Source: Stenotrophomonas lactitubi | GTDB lineage: Bacteria > Pseudomonadota > Gammaproteobacteria > Xanthomonadales > Xanthomonadaceae | Direction: 5' to 3' | Length of the DNA: 64,000 nucleotides | NCBI RefSeq assembly: GCF_002803515.1 | Contig: NZ_PHQX01000001.1 | Coordinates: 3,472,001 to 3,536,000 of the forward strand | In this document: positions 45,239 to 54,549 of the stretch, piece by piece | How positions within the stretch are numbered: position 1 is the stretch's first letter | How the letters are laid out: every line of letters starts with the position of its first letter | Position numbers and translations under genes: made by a program | Notes under the pieces: model-generated | The model's input: the letters and a program-made list of their open reading frames with translations, nothing else | The model's database searches: none | What the model was told of the DNA's origin: nothing

Positions 45239-45661
45239 TCAATCGGCCGGCGGCAGCGGACGGGTCCACAGCCAGATCGCCACCACGGTCATGCTGCCGA
45301 TGGAGAACCACTTCACCCAGGCCACCGGCACGCACCACAGCATGATGCCGGCACACACCGCCATGGTGATCGTGGCCATCCATTTGCCGTAGCGGCTGAC
45401 CGCACCATGTGCCTGCCAGTTGGCGATGGCCGGGCCGAAGCGCGGGTGCTGCAGCAGCCAGCCGTGCAGGCGCTCGGAGCCGCGCGAGGCGGCCCAGGCC
45501 GAGATCAGGATGAATACGGTGGTGGGCAGCCCCGGCACGAAGATGCCGACGATGCCGGTGCCCAGGCTGGCATAGGCCAGCAGCCACCACGCCCAACGGA
45601 ACCGCACCGGCCGGGTGGGCGCTGGCAGGTTCTTGGTGGCGGGCGGTTCGGGCAGGCTCAT
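45239..45661 (-). CDS. DUF454 (YbaN) family membrane protein
   Basis: A 140-aa inner-membrane protein with LGTGIVGIFVPGLPTTVFIL, the DUF454 signature, and SERLHGWLLQHPRFGPAIANW. About three to four spans. Function unknown. Start MSLPEPPATK chosen; the frame is open to 45721 but that would run over the peptidase gene stop. Confidence 0.87.
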   Translation of the reverse strand: MSLPEPPATKNLPAPTRPVRFRWAWWLLAYASLGTGIVGIFVPGLPTTVFILISAWAASRGSERLHGWLLQHPRFGPAIANWQAHGAVSRYGKWMATITMAVCAGIMLWCVPVAWVKWFSIGSMTVVAIWLWTRPLPPAD

Positions 45662-45717
45662 CGCGCAAGGATACCCAGCGCAGGTGGCGGCGGCGATATC
45701 ACCGCCGCCACGATGCG

Positions 45718-47850
45718 TCATTCCGTCGCAGCGCCGGCAACCGGCGTTTCGATGCCCAGCTGCTGCAGCACGAACGCATACGACTCGGACAATTCGCGGT
45801 AACGCTGGAAGCGCCCGGACTTGCCGCCGTGGCCGGCTTCCATGTTGGTGCGGAACAGGATCGGGAAGTGGCCGGTGTTGTCATCACGCAGCTTGGCCAC
45901 CCACTTGGCCGGCTCCCAGTACTGCACCTGCGAATCCCACAGGCCGGTACCCACGAACAGCGACGGATAGGCCTGCTTTTTCACGTTGTCGTAGGGCGAG
46001 TAGGACAGCATGTACTCGTAGTACGGCTTCTGCTCGGGGTTGCCCCACTCGTCGTACTCGTTGGTGGTCAGCGGGATGGTCGGGTCGAGCATGGTGGTGA
46101 CCACGTCCACGAACGGCACCTGCGCCACCAGCACGCGGTAGTCCTGTGGCGCCTGGTTGGCGATGGCGCCCATCAGCAGGCCACCGGCACTGCCACCAGA
46201 CGCGGCGACACGATCCTTCGCCGCCCAGCCCTGTGCAACCAGGCCACGGGTGACGTCGATGAAGTCGTTGAAGGTGTTCTGCTTGTGCAGCAGCTTGCCG
46301 TTTTCGTACCAGTCGCGGCCCATTTCCTGGCCGCCGCGGATGTGGGCGATGGCATACACCACGCCACGGTCGAGCAGGCTCACCGCAGTCTGGTTGAAGT
46401 ACGGGTCCATCGACATGCCGTAGCTGCCGTAGGCGTACTGGAACAGCGCGCCGGTGCCATCCTTCTTGTAGCCCTTGCGATAGACCAGCGACACCGGCAC
46501 CTTCACCCCGTCGCGCGCGGTGATCCACACCCGGTCGGTCTCGTACTTCGAGGCGTCATAGCCGATCACCGGCTGCTGCTTCAGCTGGCGACGTTCGCCG
46601 TTGGTGGTGTTCAGTTCGTACACCGTGGTCGGCGTGGTCATCGACGTGTAGACGTAGCGCAGCCAAGTGGTGTCAGCCTCGGTGTTGTCGCCCAGGCCCA
46701 TCGAATAGGCCGGTTCGTCAGCCTTCACGTAGTCGTTGCGACCGTCCTTGAACAGCAGGCGGATGCGCTCCAGGCCTTCGGAACGTTCGGCGATGGCGGT
46801 GTAGGTATCGAACAGTTCGAAGCCTTCGATGAACACCGCATCGTCATGGGCGATCCAGTCCTTCCACTGCGCGCGCGAGGTGGCATCGGTCGGTGCGGTG
46901 ACCAGCTTGAAGTTCTTCGCACCATCGTTGGTGCGGATCACCCAGCGGCCGTCGTAGTGGTCGGCGTCGTACTCCACGTCGCGCTGGCGCGGGGCGAGCA
47001 CGGTGAACGTGGCCGGGTCGCTGGCCGGCGCGTAGCGCTCTTCGGAGGACACGGTGCTGTGCACGCCGATGGTGATGAAGCGATCGTCTCGGGTGCGGCC
47101 GATGCCCATGTAGAAGCTGTCGTCCTTTTCTTCGTAGACGACGGTGTCGGCACTGGCCGGGGTGCCCAGCACGTGCTTCTTCACCCGCACGGTCAGCAGG
47201 GTTTCCGGATCGTTCTCGACATACAGCACGGTGCGGTTGTCGTCGGCCCAGACCAGGTCGCCGGAGGTGCCGGTGATCGTGTCCGGCAGCACCGCGCCGG
47301 TGCGCAGGTCCTTGAAGCGGATGACGTACTGGCGGCGGCCCACGTCATCATCGGCCCAGGCCAGCAGCTGGTTGTCCTGGCTGACCTCCATCGAGCCGAC
47401 GCTGAAATAACCCTTGCCGGCAGCCATCGTGTTGACGTTGAGCAGGACTTCCTCCGGCGCGTCCATGCTGGCCTTGCGGCGCGCATGGATGGGATAGTCC
47501 TGGCCGGTTTCGTAGCGGCTGTAGTACCAGTAGCCGCGCTCGCGCGCCGGCACACTGGCATCGTCCTGCTTGATGCGGCCGACGATCTCGCCGTACAGCG
47601 CATCCTCCAGCGGCTTCAGCGGTGCCAGCAGCTGGTCGGCATAGGCGTTCTCGGCCTGCAGGTAGGCCAGCATGGCCTTGTCCTCGCGCTTGTCGTCGCG
47701 CAGCCAGTAATAGTCATCGTTGCGGGTCGCGCCGAACGGCGCCTTGACCACGTGCGGACGCTTCTCAACATCCGGCGGAACGGGCGGGGTGGCGGCGGTA
47801 GCGGTGCTGGTCATCAGGCTCGCAAGCAACAGGCAGAGAGTGGATTTCAT
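45718..47850 (-). CDS. ptrB: S9A-family oligopeptidase B-like protease, secreted
   Basis: Serine oligopeptidase with an N-terminal beta-propeller and C-terminal alpha/beta-hydrolase domain. The 710-aa precursor has a signal peptide (MKSTLCLLLASLMTSTATA), so it acts outside the cytoplasm, unlike E. coli PtrB. Catalytic Ser lies in GGSAGG, Asp in the GTGLWDSQVQYWEP segment and His in GHGG. Start MKSTLC has GAGCC upstream and begins the signal peptide. Oligopeptidase B (basic-residue cleavage) fits YGSYGMSMDPYF and AHIRGGQEMGR. Confidence 0.9.
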   Translation of the reverse strand: MKSTLCLLLASLMTSTATAATPPVPPDVEKRPHVVKAPFGATRNDDYYWLRDDKREDKAMLAYLQAENAYADQLLAPLKPLEDALYGEIVGRIKQDDASVPARERGYWYYSRYETGQDYPIHARRKASMDAPEEVLLNVNTMAAGKGYFSVGSMEVSQDNQLLAWADDDVGRRQYVIRFKDLRTGAVLPDTITGTSGDLVWADDNRTVLYVENDPETLLTVRVKKHVLGTPASADTVVYEEKDDSFYMGIGRTRDDRFITIGVHSTVSSEERYAPASDPATFTVLAPRQRDVEYDADHYDGRWVIRTNDGAKNFKLVTAPTDATSRAQWKDWIAHDDAVFIEGFELFDTYTAIAERSEGLERIRLLFKDGRNDYVKADEPAYSMGLGDNTEADTTWLRYVYTSMTTPTTVYELNTTNGERRQLKQQPVIGYDASKYETDRVWITARDGVKVPVSLVYRKGYKKDGTGALFQYAYGSYGMSMDPYFNQTAVSLLDRGVVYAIAHIRGGQEMGRDWYENGKLLHKQNTFNDFIDVTRGLVAQGWAAKDRVAASGGSAGGLLMGAIANQAPQDYRVLVAQVPFVDVVTTMLDPTIPLTTNEYDEWGNPEQKPYYEYMLSYSPYDNVKKQAYPSLFVGTGLWDSQVQYWEPAKWVAKLRDDNTGHFPILFRTNMEAGHGGKSGRFQRYRELSESYAFVLQQLGIETPVAGAATE

Positions 47851-47952
47851 GAAATAAGGCTCCTTGATCGGCAATGCAATGGCGTCCTTGCGCCTGAGTC
47901 TGGGTTGCAGGGGGGCTGCGGGCAACCCTGCGGATCGTCATGGTGCGCGCCG

Positions 47953-48025
47953 GTAGTGCCGGCCGCTGGCCGGCAACCGCAGCAGACTGTTCATCCCGAG
48001 GTTGCCGGCCAGCGGCCGGCACTAC
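47953..48025. repeat. Inverted pair of GTAGTGCCGGCC palindromes
   Basis: GTAGTGCCGGCCGCTGGCCG-GCAAC (47953-47977) and its mirror GTTGCCGGCCAGCGGCCGGC-ACTAC (48001-48025). They occupy the divergent gap between the ptrB-like gene and the aminotransferase gene. Confidence 0.85.
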
Positions 48026-48051
48026 CTGGACCGGCGGCGTACCATGTGGCC

Positions 48052-49236
48052 ATGAGTACCCTGCCCCACACGCCGGGCTACAGCCGGCGCAGCCACGAAA
48101 TCGCTCCCTTCCATGTGATGTCCCTGCTGGCCCGCGCTCAGGCGCTGGAACAGGCCGGTCACGATGTGATCCATCTGGAGATTGGCGAACCGGACTTCAC
48201 CACTGCCGAGCCGGTCGTGCGTGCCGGCCAGGCGGCGCTGGCCGCCGGCCACACCCGCTACACCGCCGCACGCGGGCTGCCCGCCCTGCGCCAGGCGATC
48301 AGCGGCTTCTATCGCAGCCACTACGGCCTGGATATCGACCCCGAACGCATCCTGGTCACGCCGGGCGGCTCCGGCGCGCTGCTGCTGGCCAGCAGCCTGC
48401 TGGTCGACCCGGGCCGCCACTGGCTGCTGGCCGATCCCGGCTATCCCTGCAACCGCCACTTCCTGCGACTGGTGGAAGGTGGCGCGCAGCTGGTGCCGGT
48501 GGGACCGGAAACGGCCTATCAGCTGACCCCTTCGCTGGTGCAGCAGCACTGGAACGCCGACAGCGTCGGCGCGCTGGTGGCATCACCGGCAAATCCCACC
48601 GGCACCGTGCTGTCAGCCGATGAACTGGCGGCACTGTCGGCGTCGCTGCATGCGCGCGGCGGCCACCTGGTGGTCGACGAGATCTATCACGGCCTGACCT
48701 ATGGCCTGGATGCAGCGAGCGTGCTGCAGGTGGACGACAGCGCGTTCGTGCTGAACAGCTTCTCCAAATACTTCGGCATGACCGGCTGGCGACTGGGTTG
48801 GCTGGTGGCGCCGCCGGCGGCAGTACCCGACCTGGAGAAGCTGGCGCAGAACCTGTACATCAGCGCCTCGAGCATCGCCCAGCATGCAGCCCTTGCCTGT
48901 TTCAGCGAAGAGGCGATGGCGATCTTCGAGCAGCGCCGCCAGGCCTTCCAGCAGCGCCGCGACTTCCTGCTGCCGGCCCTGCGCGAACTGGGCTTCCGCA
49001 TCGAAGTGGAGCCGCAGGGTGCGTTCTACCTGTACGCCGACGTCAGCGCGTTCACCGATGACGCGCAGGCGTTCTGTGCGCACTTCCTGGAGACCGAGCA
49101 CGTGGCATTCACCCCGGGCCTGGATTTCGGTTTCCATCGATCGAACCAGCACGTGCGCCTGGCCTATACCCAGGAAGTGCCGCGGTTGCAGGACGCGGTG
49201 GACCGTATCGCGCGCGGGTTGAAACATTTCCGGTAG
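48052..49236 (+). CDS. Pyridoxal-phosphate-dependent class I aminotransferase
   Basis: A 394-aa fold-type I aminotransferase, cytoplasmic. PLP residues: Asn181 (SPANPTG), Asp209 (VVDEIYHGL), Schiff-base Lys239 in NSFSKYFGMTGWRLGW, and Arg370-region NQHVRLAYT for the substrate carboxylate. Closest to aspartate/alanine-type transaminases; amino-acid specificity cannot be told. The start ATG 48052 follows the REP pair directly. The frame upstream is open far into the neighbouring gene but is antisense shadow. Its stop TAG comes from a GTAG element. Confidence 0.93.
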   Translation: MSTLPHTPGYSRRSHEIAPFHVMSLLARAQALEQAGHDVIHLEIGEPDFTTAEPVVRAGQAALAAGHTRYTAARGLPALRQAISGFYRSHYGLDIDPERILVTPGGSGALLLASSLLVDPGRHWLLADPGYPCNRHFLRLVEGGAQLVPVGPETAYQLTPSLVQQHWNADSVGALVASPANPTGTVLSADELAALSASLHARGGHLVVDEIYHGLTYGLDAASVLQVDDSAFVLNSFSKYFGMTGWRLGWLVAPPAAVPDLEKLAQNLYISASSIAQHAALACFSEEAMAIFEQRRQAFQQRRDFLLPALRELGFRIEVEPQGAFYLYADVSAFTDDAQAFCAHFLETEHVAFTPGLDFGFHRSNQHVRLAYTQEVPRLQDAVDRIARGLKHFR

Positions 49237-49301
49237 CGCCGGGCCATGCCCGGCGAGCGCGCAGCGCGGCAAGGGAGCCGCCGGGCATGGCTCGGCGCTA
49301 C
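49233..49301. repeat. Inverted REP pair at the aminotransferase 3' end
   Basis: GTAGCGCCGGGCCATGCCCG at 49233, overlapping the stop codon, and an inverted partner ending CTCGGCGCTAC at 49301. Confidence 0.85.
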
Positions 49302-49321
49302 CGTGCAACGAATGCCCAACG

Positions 49322-49349
49322 AAAAACGCCGCCCGAGGGCGGCGTTTTT
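49322..49349. terminator. Bidirectional terminator
   Basis: AAAAACGCCGCC, CGAG, GGCGGCGTTTTT. It lies between the convergent aminotransferase and prolyl oligopeptidase genes. Confidence 0.92.
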
Positions 49350-49356
49350 CATTTCA

Positions 49357-51453
49357 TCATTTACCGCCCAACCGCTCCCACAGGAAGCTGTAGGCCAGTG
49401 CGGACATGTGCGCGGCCTGCGCGTTGTTGGCCGCACCGCCATGACCGCCTTCGATGTTCTCGTAGTAGGTCACGTCCTTGCCGGCATCGATCATCTTCGC
49501 GGCCATCTTGCGGGCGTGGCCCGGATGTACGCGGTCATCGCGGGTGGAGGTGGTGAACAGCACCGGCGGGTAGCTCTTCTTCGCGTCGAACAGGTGGTAC
49601 GGCGAGAAGGTCTTGATGAACTCCCAGTCGCTGGTGTCCGGGTTGCCGTACTCGGCCATCCACGACGCGCCGGCCAGCAGGTGGCTGTAGCGCTTCATGT
49701 CCAGCAGCGGAACCTGCACCACCACCGCACCGAACAGCTCCGGGTACTGGGTCAGCATGTTGCCGGTGAGCAGGCCACCGTTGCTGCCGCCCTGCACGCC
49801 CAGGTGCTTGGCCGAAGTGATCTTGCGGGTGACCAGGTCCTGGGCAACGGCGGCCATGTCTTCATAGGCCTTGTGACGGTTCTGCTTCAGCGCCGCCTGG
49901 TGCCAGCGCGGGCCGTACTCGCCACCACCACGGATGTTGGCGACCACGTACACGCCGCCCTTCTCCAGCCAGGCGCGACCCATGCCACCGGAATACGCCG
50001 GGGTCAGCGAGATCTCGAAGCCACCGTAGCCGTAAAGCAGGGTCGGGTTGGAGCCATCGAGCTTCATCGCCTTGTCGTGCACCACGAAGTACGGCACGCG
50101 GGTGCCGTCCTTGCTGGTGGCGAAGTGCTGTTCGATGACCTTGCCGTCGGCATCGAAGAACGCCGGCATGGTCTTCAGCACTTCTGGCGCCTTGCCGATG
50201 TCGGCGATGGCCAGGGTGGTCGGGGTCAGGTAGTCGGTGGCGGTCAGCCACACTGCATCGCTGTCATTGCTGTCGACCGCACTGACGCCGAGGGTGCCGA
50301 AGGCCGGCGCACCGACGAAGTCGCTCTTCTGCCAGCCCTTGGCGGTCGGGGTCAGCACCGACAGGCGGTTCTTGACGTCGTCCAGCACGTTCAGCACCAG
50401 GTGGTTCCTGGTCCACGAGGCACTGGCCAGCGAGGTGGTCGCGGTCGGGGTGAACAGCACCTCGAAGTCGCGCTTGCCAGCCAGGAAATCATCCAGCTTG
50501 GTCACCAGCAGTGCGCCGGAGGCGTAGGTCTTGCCACCCACGGTCCACGGATCGCGCAGTTCCAGGGTCAACCACTGCTTGTGCAGGCCTTTCTCGGCCG
50601 AGTTCGGCGCGTCGATCCTGGTCAGCTTGCCATCGTCGCCGCGCAGGTAGATCTCGTTGTTGTAGAAGGCCAGCGTGCGGCTGACCAGGTTGCGCTCGAA
50701 GCCCGGGGTGTCATCGTGCATCGCCGCGATGTACATGTCTTCCGGCTTGCCTTCATAGACCAGGCTGGCCGTGGACATCGGCGTGCCACGCTTCCACAGC
50801 TTGGCCACGCGCGGGTAACCGGAGGTCGTCATCGAACCGGTACCGAAGTCGGTGTAGACGAACACGGTATCGCGGTCGATCCAGCTCAGGCCGCCCTTCG
50901 ATTCGGGACGGAAGAAGCCGTCCTTGATCCAGCTCTTGCTGGCCAGGTCGAACTCGCGGGTGACATCGGCGTCGGCGCCGCCGCGCGACAGCGCGATCAG
51001 GCAACGGCTGTAGTCCGGACGCAGGCAGTCGGCGCCGTGCCAGACCCAGTTTTCGTTCTCGGCCTTGTTCAGCGCATCCAGGTCGAGCACGGTCTCCCAG
51101 GTCGGCGAGGCCTTGCGGTACTCGGCCAGGGTGGTACGGCGCCACAGGCCGCGCTCGTGCTGCTTGTCCTTCCAGAAGTTGTAGTAGTAATCACCGATCT
51201 TCTGCACGCCGGGAATCTTGGCGTCCGAGTCGAGCACCTCGCGGATGCTGGTCTCCATCTGCTTGAAGGCCGGGGTCTGCGCCAGGCGCGCCTCGGACTT
51301 GGCGTTCTGTTCCTTGACCCAGGACAACGGCTTGTCGCCGGTGACGTCCTCCAGCCAGGCGTAACGGTCGGTGTCTTCAGCGGCCACGGCGGTACCCACC
51401 GAGGCAGCGGTCATCATGCCGGCCAGCAGGCAGGCGGAAGCGAATCGTGACAT
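49357..51453 (-). CDS. Prolyl oligopeptidase family serine protease, secreted
   Basis: A 698-aa S9A peptidase with a signal peptide (1-24), beta-propeller (about 75-425) and hydrolase domain. Catalytic Ser in GVQGGSNGG, Asp in TSTRDDRVHPGHARK and His in EGGHGG. The YGYGGFEISLTPAYSGGMG and VANIRGGGEYG segments are typical of prolyl endopeptidases cutting after proline in short peptides. Second S9A protease in 6 kb, in opposite gene company but same strand as the ptrB-like gene; the two are distant paralogues, not recent duplicates. Confidence 0.93.
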   Translation of the reverse strand: MSRFASACLLAGMMTAASVGTAVAAEDTDRYAWLEDVTGDKPLSWVKEQNAKSEARLAQTPAFKQMETSIREVLDSDAKIPGVQKIGDYYYNFWKDKQHERGLWRRTTLAEYRKASPTWETVLDLDALNKAENENWVWHGADCLRPDYSRCLIALSRGGADADVTREFDLASKSWIKDGFFRPESKGGLSWIDRDTVFVYTDFGTGSMTTSGYPRVAKLWKRGTPMSTASLVYEGKPEDMYIAAMHDDTPGFERNLVSRTLAFYNNEIYLRGDDGKLTRIDAPNSAEKGLHKQWLTLELRDPWTVGGKTYASGALLVTKLDDFLAGKRDFEVLFTPTATTSLASASWTRNHLVLNVLDDVKNRLSVLTPTAKGWQKSDFVGAPAFGTLGVSAVDSNDSDAVWLTATDYLTPTTLAIADIGKAPEVLKTMPAFFDADGKVIEQHFATSKDGTRVPYFVVHDKAMKLDGSNPTLLYGYGGFEISLTPAYSGGMGRAWLEKGGVYVVANIRGGGEYGPRWHQAALKQNRHKAYEDMAAVAQDLVTRKITSAKHLGVQGGSNGGLLTGNMLTQYPELFGAVVVQVPLLDMKRYSHLLAGASWMAEYGNPDTSDWEFIKTFSPYHLFDAKKSYPPVLFTTSTRDDRVHPGHARKMAAKMIDAGKDVTYYENIEGGHGGAANNAQAAHMSALAYSFLWERLGGK

Positions 51454-51522
51454 TGCAGCTCCAGGCAGTCATTAGCCGTGGAACGCTAGCATGGATGACC
51501 GGGGCCGCCCCCGTGTCGAAGG

Positions 51523-51840
51523 TCAGGCCGTGGCGGTGTGCGCCTTGCGCGTACGTGGCTGGGAGCGGCGCCGGCCCTGCCCAGTGTCGCGTCGCAACCA
51601 GCGCAGCGCTGCCCGCGTGGGCAACGGGCAGCGCAGCAGGGCCCACCAGGCCGCCAACGGCATGCCGACCAGCCACAGCGGCAACCAACCCAGCCAGGCA
51701 CTGCTGCCGCGCGCGGCCGGCCACACCAGCACCACGGCCAGCCCGGCCAAGGCGAGCTGCGGCACCACCCGCAGCAGTCGGGGATCGCTGCGTTCGCTGA
51801 CGCGTTCAGCTGGAAGGCGGTGGCGGGGACGTGTGCGCAT
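51523..51840 (-). CDS. Small membrane protein, 105 aa, unknown
   Basis: Start MRMRTRPRHR preceded by GGAGA at a good distance. Arg-rich N- and C-termini surround two hydrophobic spans (about residues 28-45, LALAGLAVVLVWPAARG, and 48-70, AWLGWLPLWLVGMPLAAWWALL). No family recognised. Divergent from the lipocalin gene with 126 bp between start codons. Confidence 0.65.
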   Translation of the reverse strand: MRTRPRHRLPAERVSERSDPRLLRVVPQLALAGLAVVLVWPAARGSSAWLGWLPLWLVGMPLAAWWALLRCPLPTRAALRWLRRDTGQGRRRSQPRTRKAHTATA

Positions 51841-51966
51841 GCGGATTCTCCGGTGGTCGATGCGGGCCAGCTTGGCTGCGGAGCTTCTCACCGGCTGCGA
51901 CACCATTGACGGATGGCGTGCACACAGTGACCATGCGCGGGCAAGCCCACTGGAGCCCGCTCCCGC

Positions 51967-52566
51967 ATGACCTCGATCCGCCCGCTCTGCGCTGTGTTGC
52001 TGGCCCTGTCCCTGGGCGGTCCGGCAGTGGCTGCCAATTCCCCACCGCCATCCCGCAACAGCGCCGCGGAAGCCTCTGCAGACGGGGCGATCGACCTGCA
52101 GCGCTTCATGGGGACCTGGTACGTGATCGGCCGCGTGCCGAACTTCATCGAACGCGGCCACGTCGCCAGCGTCAACCAGTACGAGCTGCGCGAGGACCAC
52201 AAGGTCGCCATCACCTATCGCTACCGCGATGGCTTCGGCGAGCCCCTGCAGGAAATCCGCGCGCGTGCCAGTGTCGATCCCGACAGTGGCAACCACGGCT
52301 GGCGCACCTGGTTCTACCGGGTCGTGCCGACCCATTCGCGGGTGCTGGAAGTGGCGCCGGATTATTCCTGGGCGCTGATCGGCTACCCGGGGCGCGAGAT
52401 GGCCTGGATCTTCGCCCGCACGCCTGACATGGACAAGGCGCTGTACAAGGACCTGGCCGAACGCCTGCGCGACGAGTACGGGGTGAACACAGACAAGCTC
52501 AAGCGCGTGCCGCAGCACGCCGATCAGGTCGGCAAGCTGGGCTACGAAGTGCCGAACGTGCGTTGA
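51967..52566 (+). CDS. blc: Bacterial lipocalin (Blc family), secreted
   Basis: A 199-aa ligand-binding protein with signal peptide (1-23, AVAANS) but no lipobox Cys, so soluble periplasmic rather than lipid-anchored like E. coli Blc. Lipocalin motif 1 is MGTWYVIGRVPNF (48-60), with later GWRTWFYRV, DYSWALIGYPGREMAWIFARTP. Blc proteins bind fatty acids or lysophospholipids in the envelope. Single gene. Confidence 0.9.
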   Translation: MTSIRPLCAVLLALSLGGPAVAANSPPPSRNSAAEASADGAIDLQRFMGTWYVIGRVPNFIERGHVASVNQYELREDHKVAITYRYRDGFGEPLQEIRARASVDPDSGNHGWRTWFYRVVPTHSRVLEVAPDYSWALIGYPGREMAWIFARTPDMDKALYKDLAERLRDEYGVNTDKLKRVPQHADQVGKLGYEVPNVR

Positions 52567-52573
52567 GACGCCG

Positions 52574-52636
52574 CCGCCGGGCATGGCCCGGCGCTGCCGC
52601 GCGAACGTTCCGGTAGCGCCGGGCCATGCCCGGCGG
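52574..52636. repeat. Two REP palindromes between lipocalin and metI
   Basis: CGCCGGGCATGGCCCGGCGC (from 52574) and GTAGCGCCGGGCCATGCCCG (from 52613), between the convergent lipocalin and metI stop codons. Confidence 0.82.
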
Positions 52637-52645
52637 AAGCCCCAG

Positions 52646-53335
52646 TTATCTGCGGCTGTAATGCGCGACCAGGCGGTCGCCCAGCATCTGCAGCAGCTGC
52701 ACCAGCACCAGCAGCAGGACCACGGTGACCAGCGCCACGTCGGTATGCGAGCGCTGGTAGCCATCGCGGAACGCCAGGTCACCGAGGCCACCGGAACCGA
52801 TCGCACCGCCCATCGCAGTGAAACCGATCAGGGCCACGGTGGTGACCGTCGCACCGGCAATCAGGCCCGGCCGTGCTTCAGGCAGCAGCACGCGGGTGAC
52901 CAGCTGCCAGGTGGTGGCACCCATGGCCTGGGTCGCCTCGATCACGCCACGATCCACTTCACGCAGCGCGGTTTCCACCAGGCGCGCATAGAACGGCGCA
53001 GCGCCGATGACCAGCGGCACGATCGCGCCACGCACACCCAGCGAGGTACCCATCATGAACAGGGTCACCGGGATCAGCACGATCATCAGGATGATGAAGG
53101 GCACCGAGCGCAGCAGGTTCACCACCAGCGCGAGCACGCCGTAGGCGAACGGCCGGCGCTTCAGCTGTGGCGCACCGAACAGGTACAGCAGCACGCCCAG
53201 CGGCAGGCCGATGGCCAGGGTCAGTGGCAGCGAACCGGCCAGCATCAGCAGAGTGTCGATGGTGGCCTGGCCGATGTCGGCCCACTTGCCTGCATCCAGG
53301 TGGCGGAAGAAGCCGCCGGCAGTGGCGATGATCAT
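52646..53335 (-). CDS. metI: D-methionine ABC transporter permease MetI
   Basis: Inner-membrane permease of the MetNIQ methionine importer. The 229-aa protein has about five spans and the EAA loop region [25 protein letters not shown] that contacts the ATPase. It overlaps metN by 4 bp. No metQ substrate-binding protein gene is next to it; convergent lipocalin follows. Confidence 0.93.
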   Translation of the reverse strand: MIIATAGGFFRHLDAGKWADIGQATIDTLLMLAGSLPLTLAIGLPLGVLLYLFGAPQLKRRPFAYGVLALVVNLLRSVPFIILMIVLIPVTLFMMGTSLGVRGAIVPLVIGAAPFYARLVETALREVDRGVIEATQAMGATTWQLVTRVLLPEARPGLIAGATVTTVALIGFTAMGGAIGSGGLGDLAFRDGYQRSHTDVALVTVVLLLVLVQLLQMLGDRLVAHYSRR

Positions 53336-54339
53336 CGACGCAGTTCCTCAACGTGCACGCCGGCAGCCACGAACGCGGCCTGCGCGGCGGACTGGTCACC
53401 GCCCACCAGGGCGACGATCAGCTGGCCATACGGGGTGTCCTTGATCCGGTCGATACGGCCGGAAAGGATGTTGTAGTCGACCCCGGTCTGCCGCGCGACG
53501 CTGCCGAGCAGGGGTTCGTAGGTGTCAGCGCCGAGGAAGGTCAGGCGTACGACACGACCACCGACAGCGTCGAAATCGCGGTGCAATGTGCCCTCGTCCA
53601 CCTGCTCCGATTCGCTGACGAAACGGCGGGTGGTCGGGTGCTGCGGATGCAGGAACACCTTCGTCACCGGGCCGGTCTCGACCAGCTGGCCGGCATCGAG
53701 CACAGCCACGCGGTCGCAGACGCGACGGATCACGTCCATCTCATGGGTGATCAGCACGATGGTCAGGCCCAGTTCGCGGTTGATCTTCGACAGCAGCGCC
53801 AGCACCGAGGCGGTGGTCTGCGGATCGAGCGCGCTGGTGGCCTCATCGCACAGCAGGATCTGCGGGCGGGTGGCCAGTGCCCGAGCGATGCCCACACGCT
53901 GCTTCTGCCCGCCCGACAGCTGCGCCGGGTACTTGTCCGCATGCGCCTGCAGGCCGACGGTCTGCAGCAGTTCGGCCACGCGCGCATCGATCTCGGCCCT
54001 CGGCGTTCCGGCCAGTTCCAGCGGGAAGGCGACGTTGCCGGCCACCGTGCGCGAGGACAGCAGGTTGAAGTGCTGGAAGATCATGCCGATCCGGCGGCGC
54101 AGCGCGCGCAGGCCCTCCGGCTCCAGCGCGGTTACGTCTTCACCGGCGATCAGCAGACGACCACCGCTGGGCTCTTCCAGGCGGTTGATCATGCGGATCA
54201 GCGTCGATTTGCCCGCTCCGGAATGGCCGATGATGCCGAACACCTCACCAGCCTCGATGGTCAGGTCCAGCGGCTGCAGCGCGCTGACCGCGCGGCCGGC
54301 AACGGCATAGGATTTGTGCAGGCGCTGGAACTCGATCAC
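53332..54339 (-). CDS. metN: Methionine ABC transporter ATP-binding protein MetN
   Basis: ATPase of the MetNI importer. The 335-aa protein has Walker [10 protein letters not shown], signature [15 protein letters not shown], Walker [13 protein letters not shown], and a C-terminal NIL/ACT-like domain (about 260-335) through which internal methionine inhibits transport. First gene of metNI. The upstream region has an AT-rich patch (54421-54450) likely to include the promoter; no SAM riboswitch was recognised. Confidence 0.95.
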   Translation of the reverse strand: MIEFQRLHKSYAVAGRAVSALQPLDLTIEAGEVFGIIGHSGAGKSTLIRMINRLEEPSGGRLLIAGEDVTALEPEGLRALRRRIGMIFQHFNLLSSRTVAGNVAFPLELAGTPRAEIDARVAELLQTVGLQAHADKYPAQLSGGQKQRVGIARALATRPQILLCDEATSALDPQTTASVLALLSKINRELGLTIVLITHEMDVIRRVCDRVAVLDAGQLVETGPVTKVFLHPQHPTTRRFVSESEQVDEGTLHRDFDAVGGRVVRLTFLGADTYEPLLGSVARQTGVDYNILSGRIDRIKDTPYGQLIVALVGGDQSAAQAAFVAAGVHVEELRR

Positions 54340-54468
54340 GGGATCAGCTCACCGGGAGGGCGATGGAAGGGGGCGTGCAGCCTACCAGCGCCGGCGCTCG
54401 CGCGCCCGCGCCATGGGCCAGAATGTTATTCCTTTTAGTTCTAAGATTGCCGTGAACCCGCGCAACCG

Positions 54469-54542
54469 GTAGTGCCGGCCGCTGGCCGGCAACTGCAGCG
54501 GCCCTTCCGGCGCAGGGGTTGCCGGCCAGCGGCCGGCACTAC
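54469..54542. repeat. Inverted pair of GTAGTGCCGGCC palindromes
   Basis: GTAGTGCCGGCCGCTGGCCG-GCAAC (54469-54493) and GTTGCCGGCCAGCGGCCGGC-ACTAC (54518-54542), between the start of metN and the stop of the EamA gene. Confidence 0.87.
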
Positions 54543-54549
54543 CCCCGGT

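Noticed and set aside
45829..49236. Apparent 1135-aa protein on the plus strand
   Set aside because: The first 740 codons are antisense to the ptrB-like gene. Only the part from 48052 encodes the aminotransferase.
49357..51453. Recent duplication of the two S9 peptidase genes
   Set aside because: Both have S9A architecture, but their signal peptides, propeller sequences and active-site contexts (GGSAGG versus GGSNGG) differ widely, so they are old paralogues.
51523..52806. 427-aa minus-strand frame
   Set aside because: Most of it is antisense to the lipocalin gene and to REP sequence; only 51523-51840 has a good start and membrane-protein composition.
54340..54470. SAM riboswitch upstream of metN
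   Set aside because: None of the conserved SAM-riboswitch segments is visible; only an AT-rich promoter-like patch.
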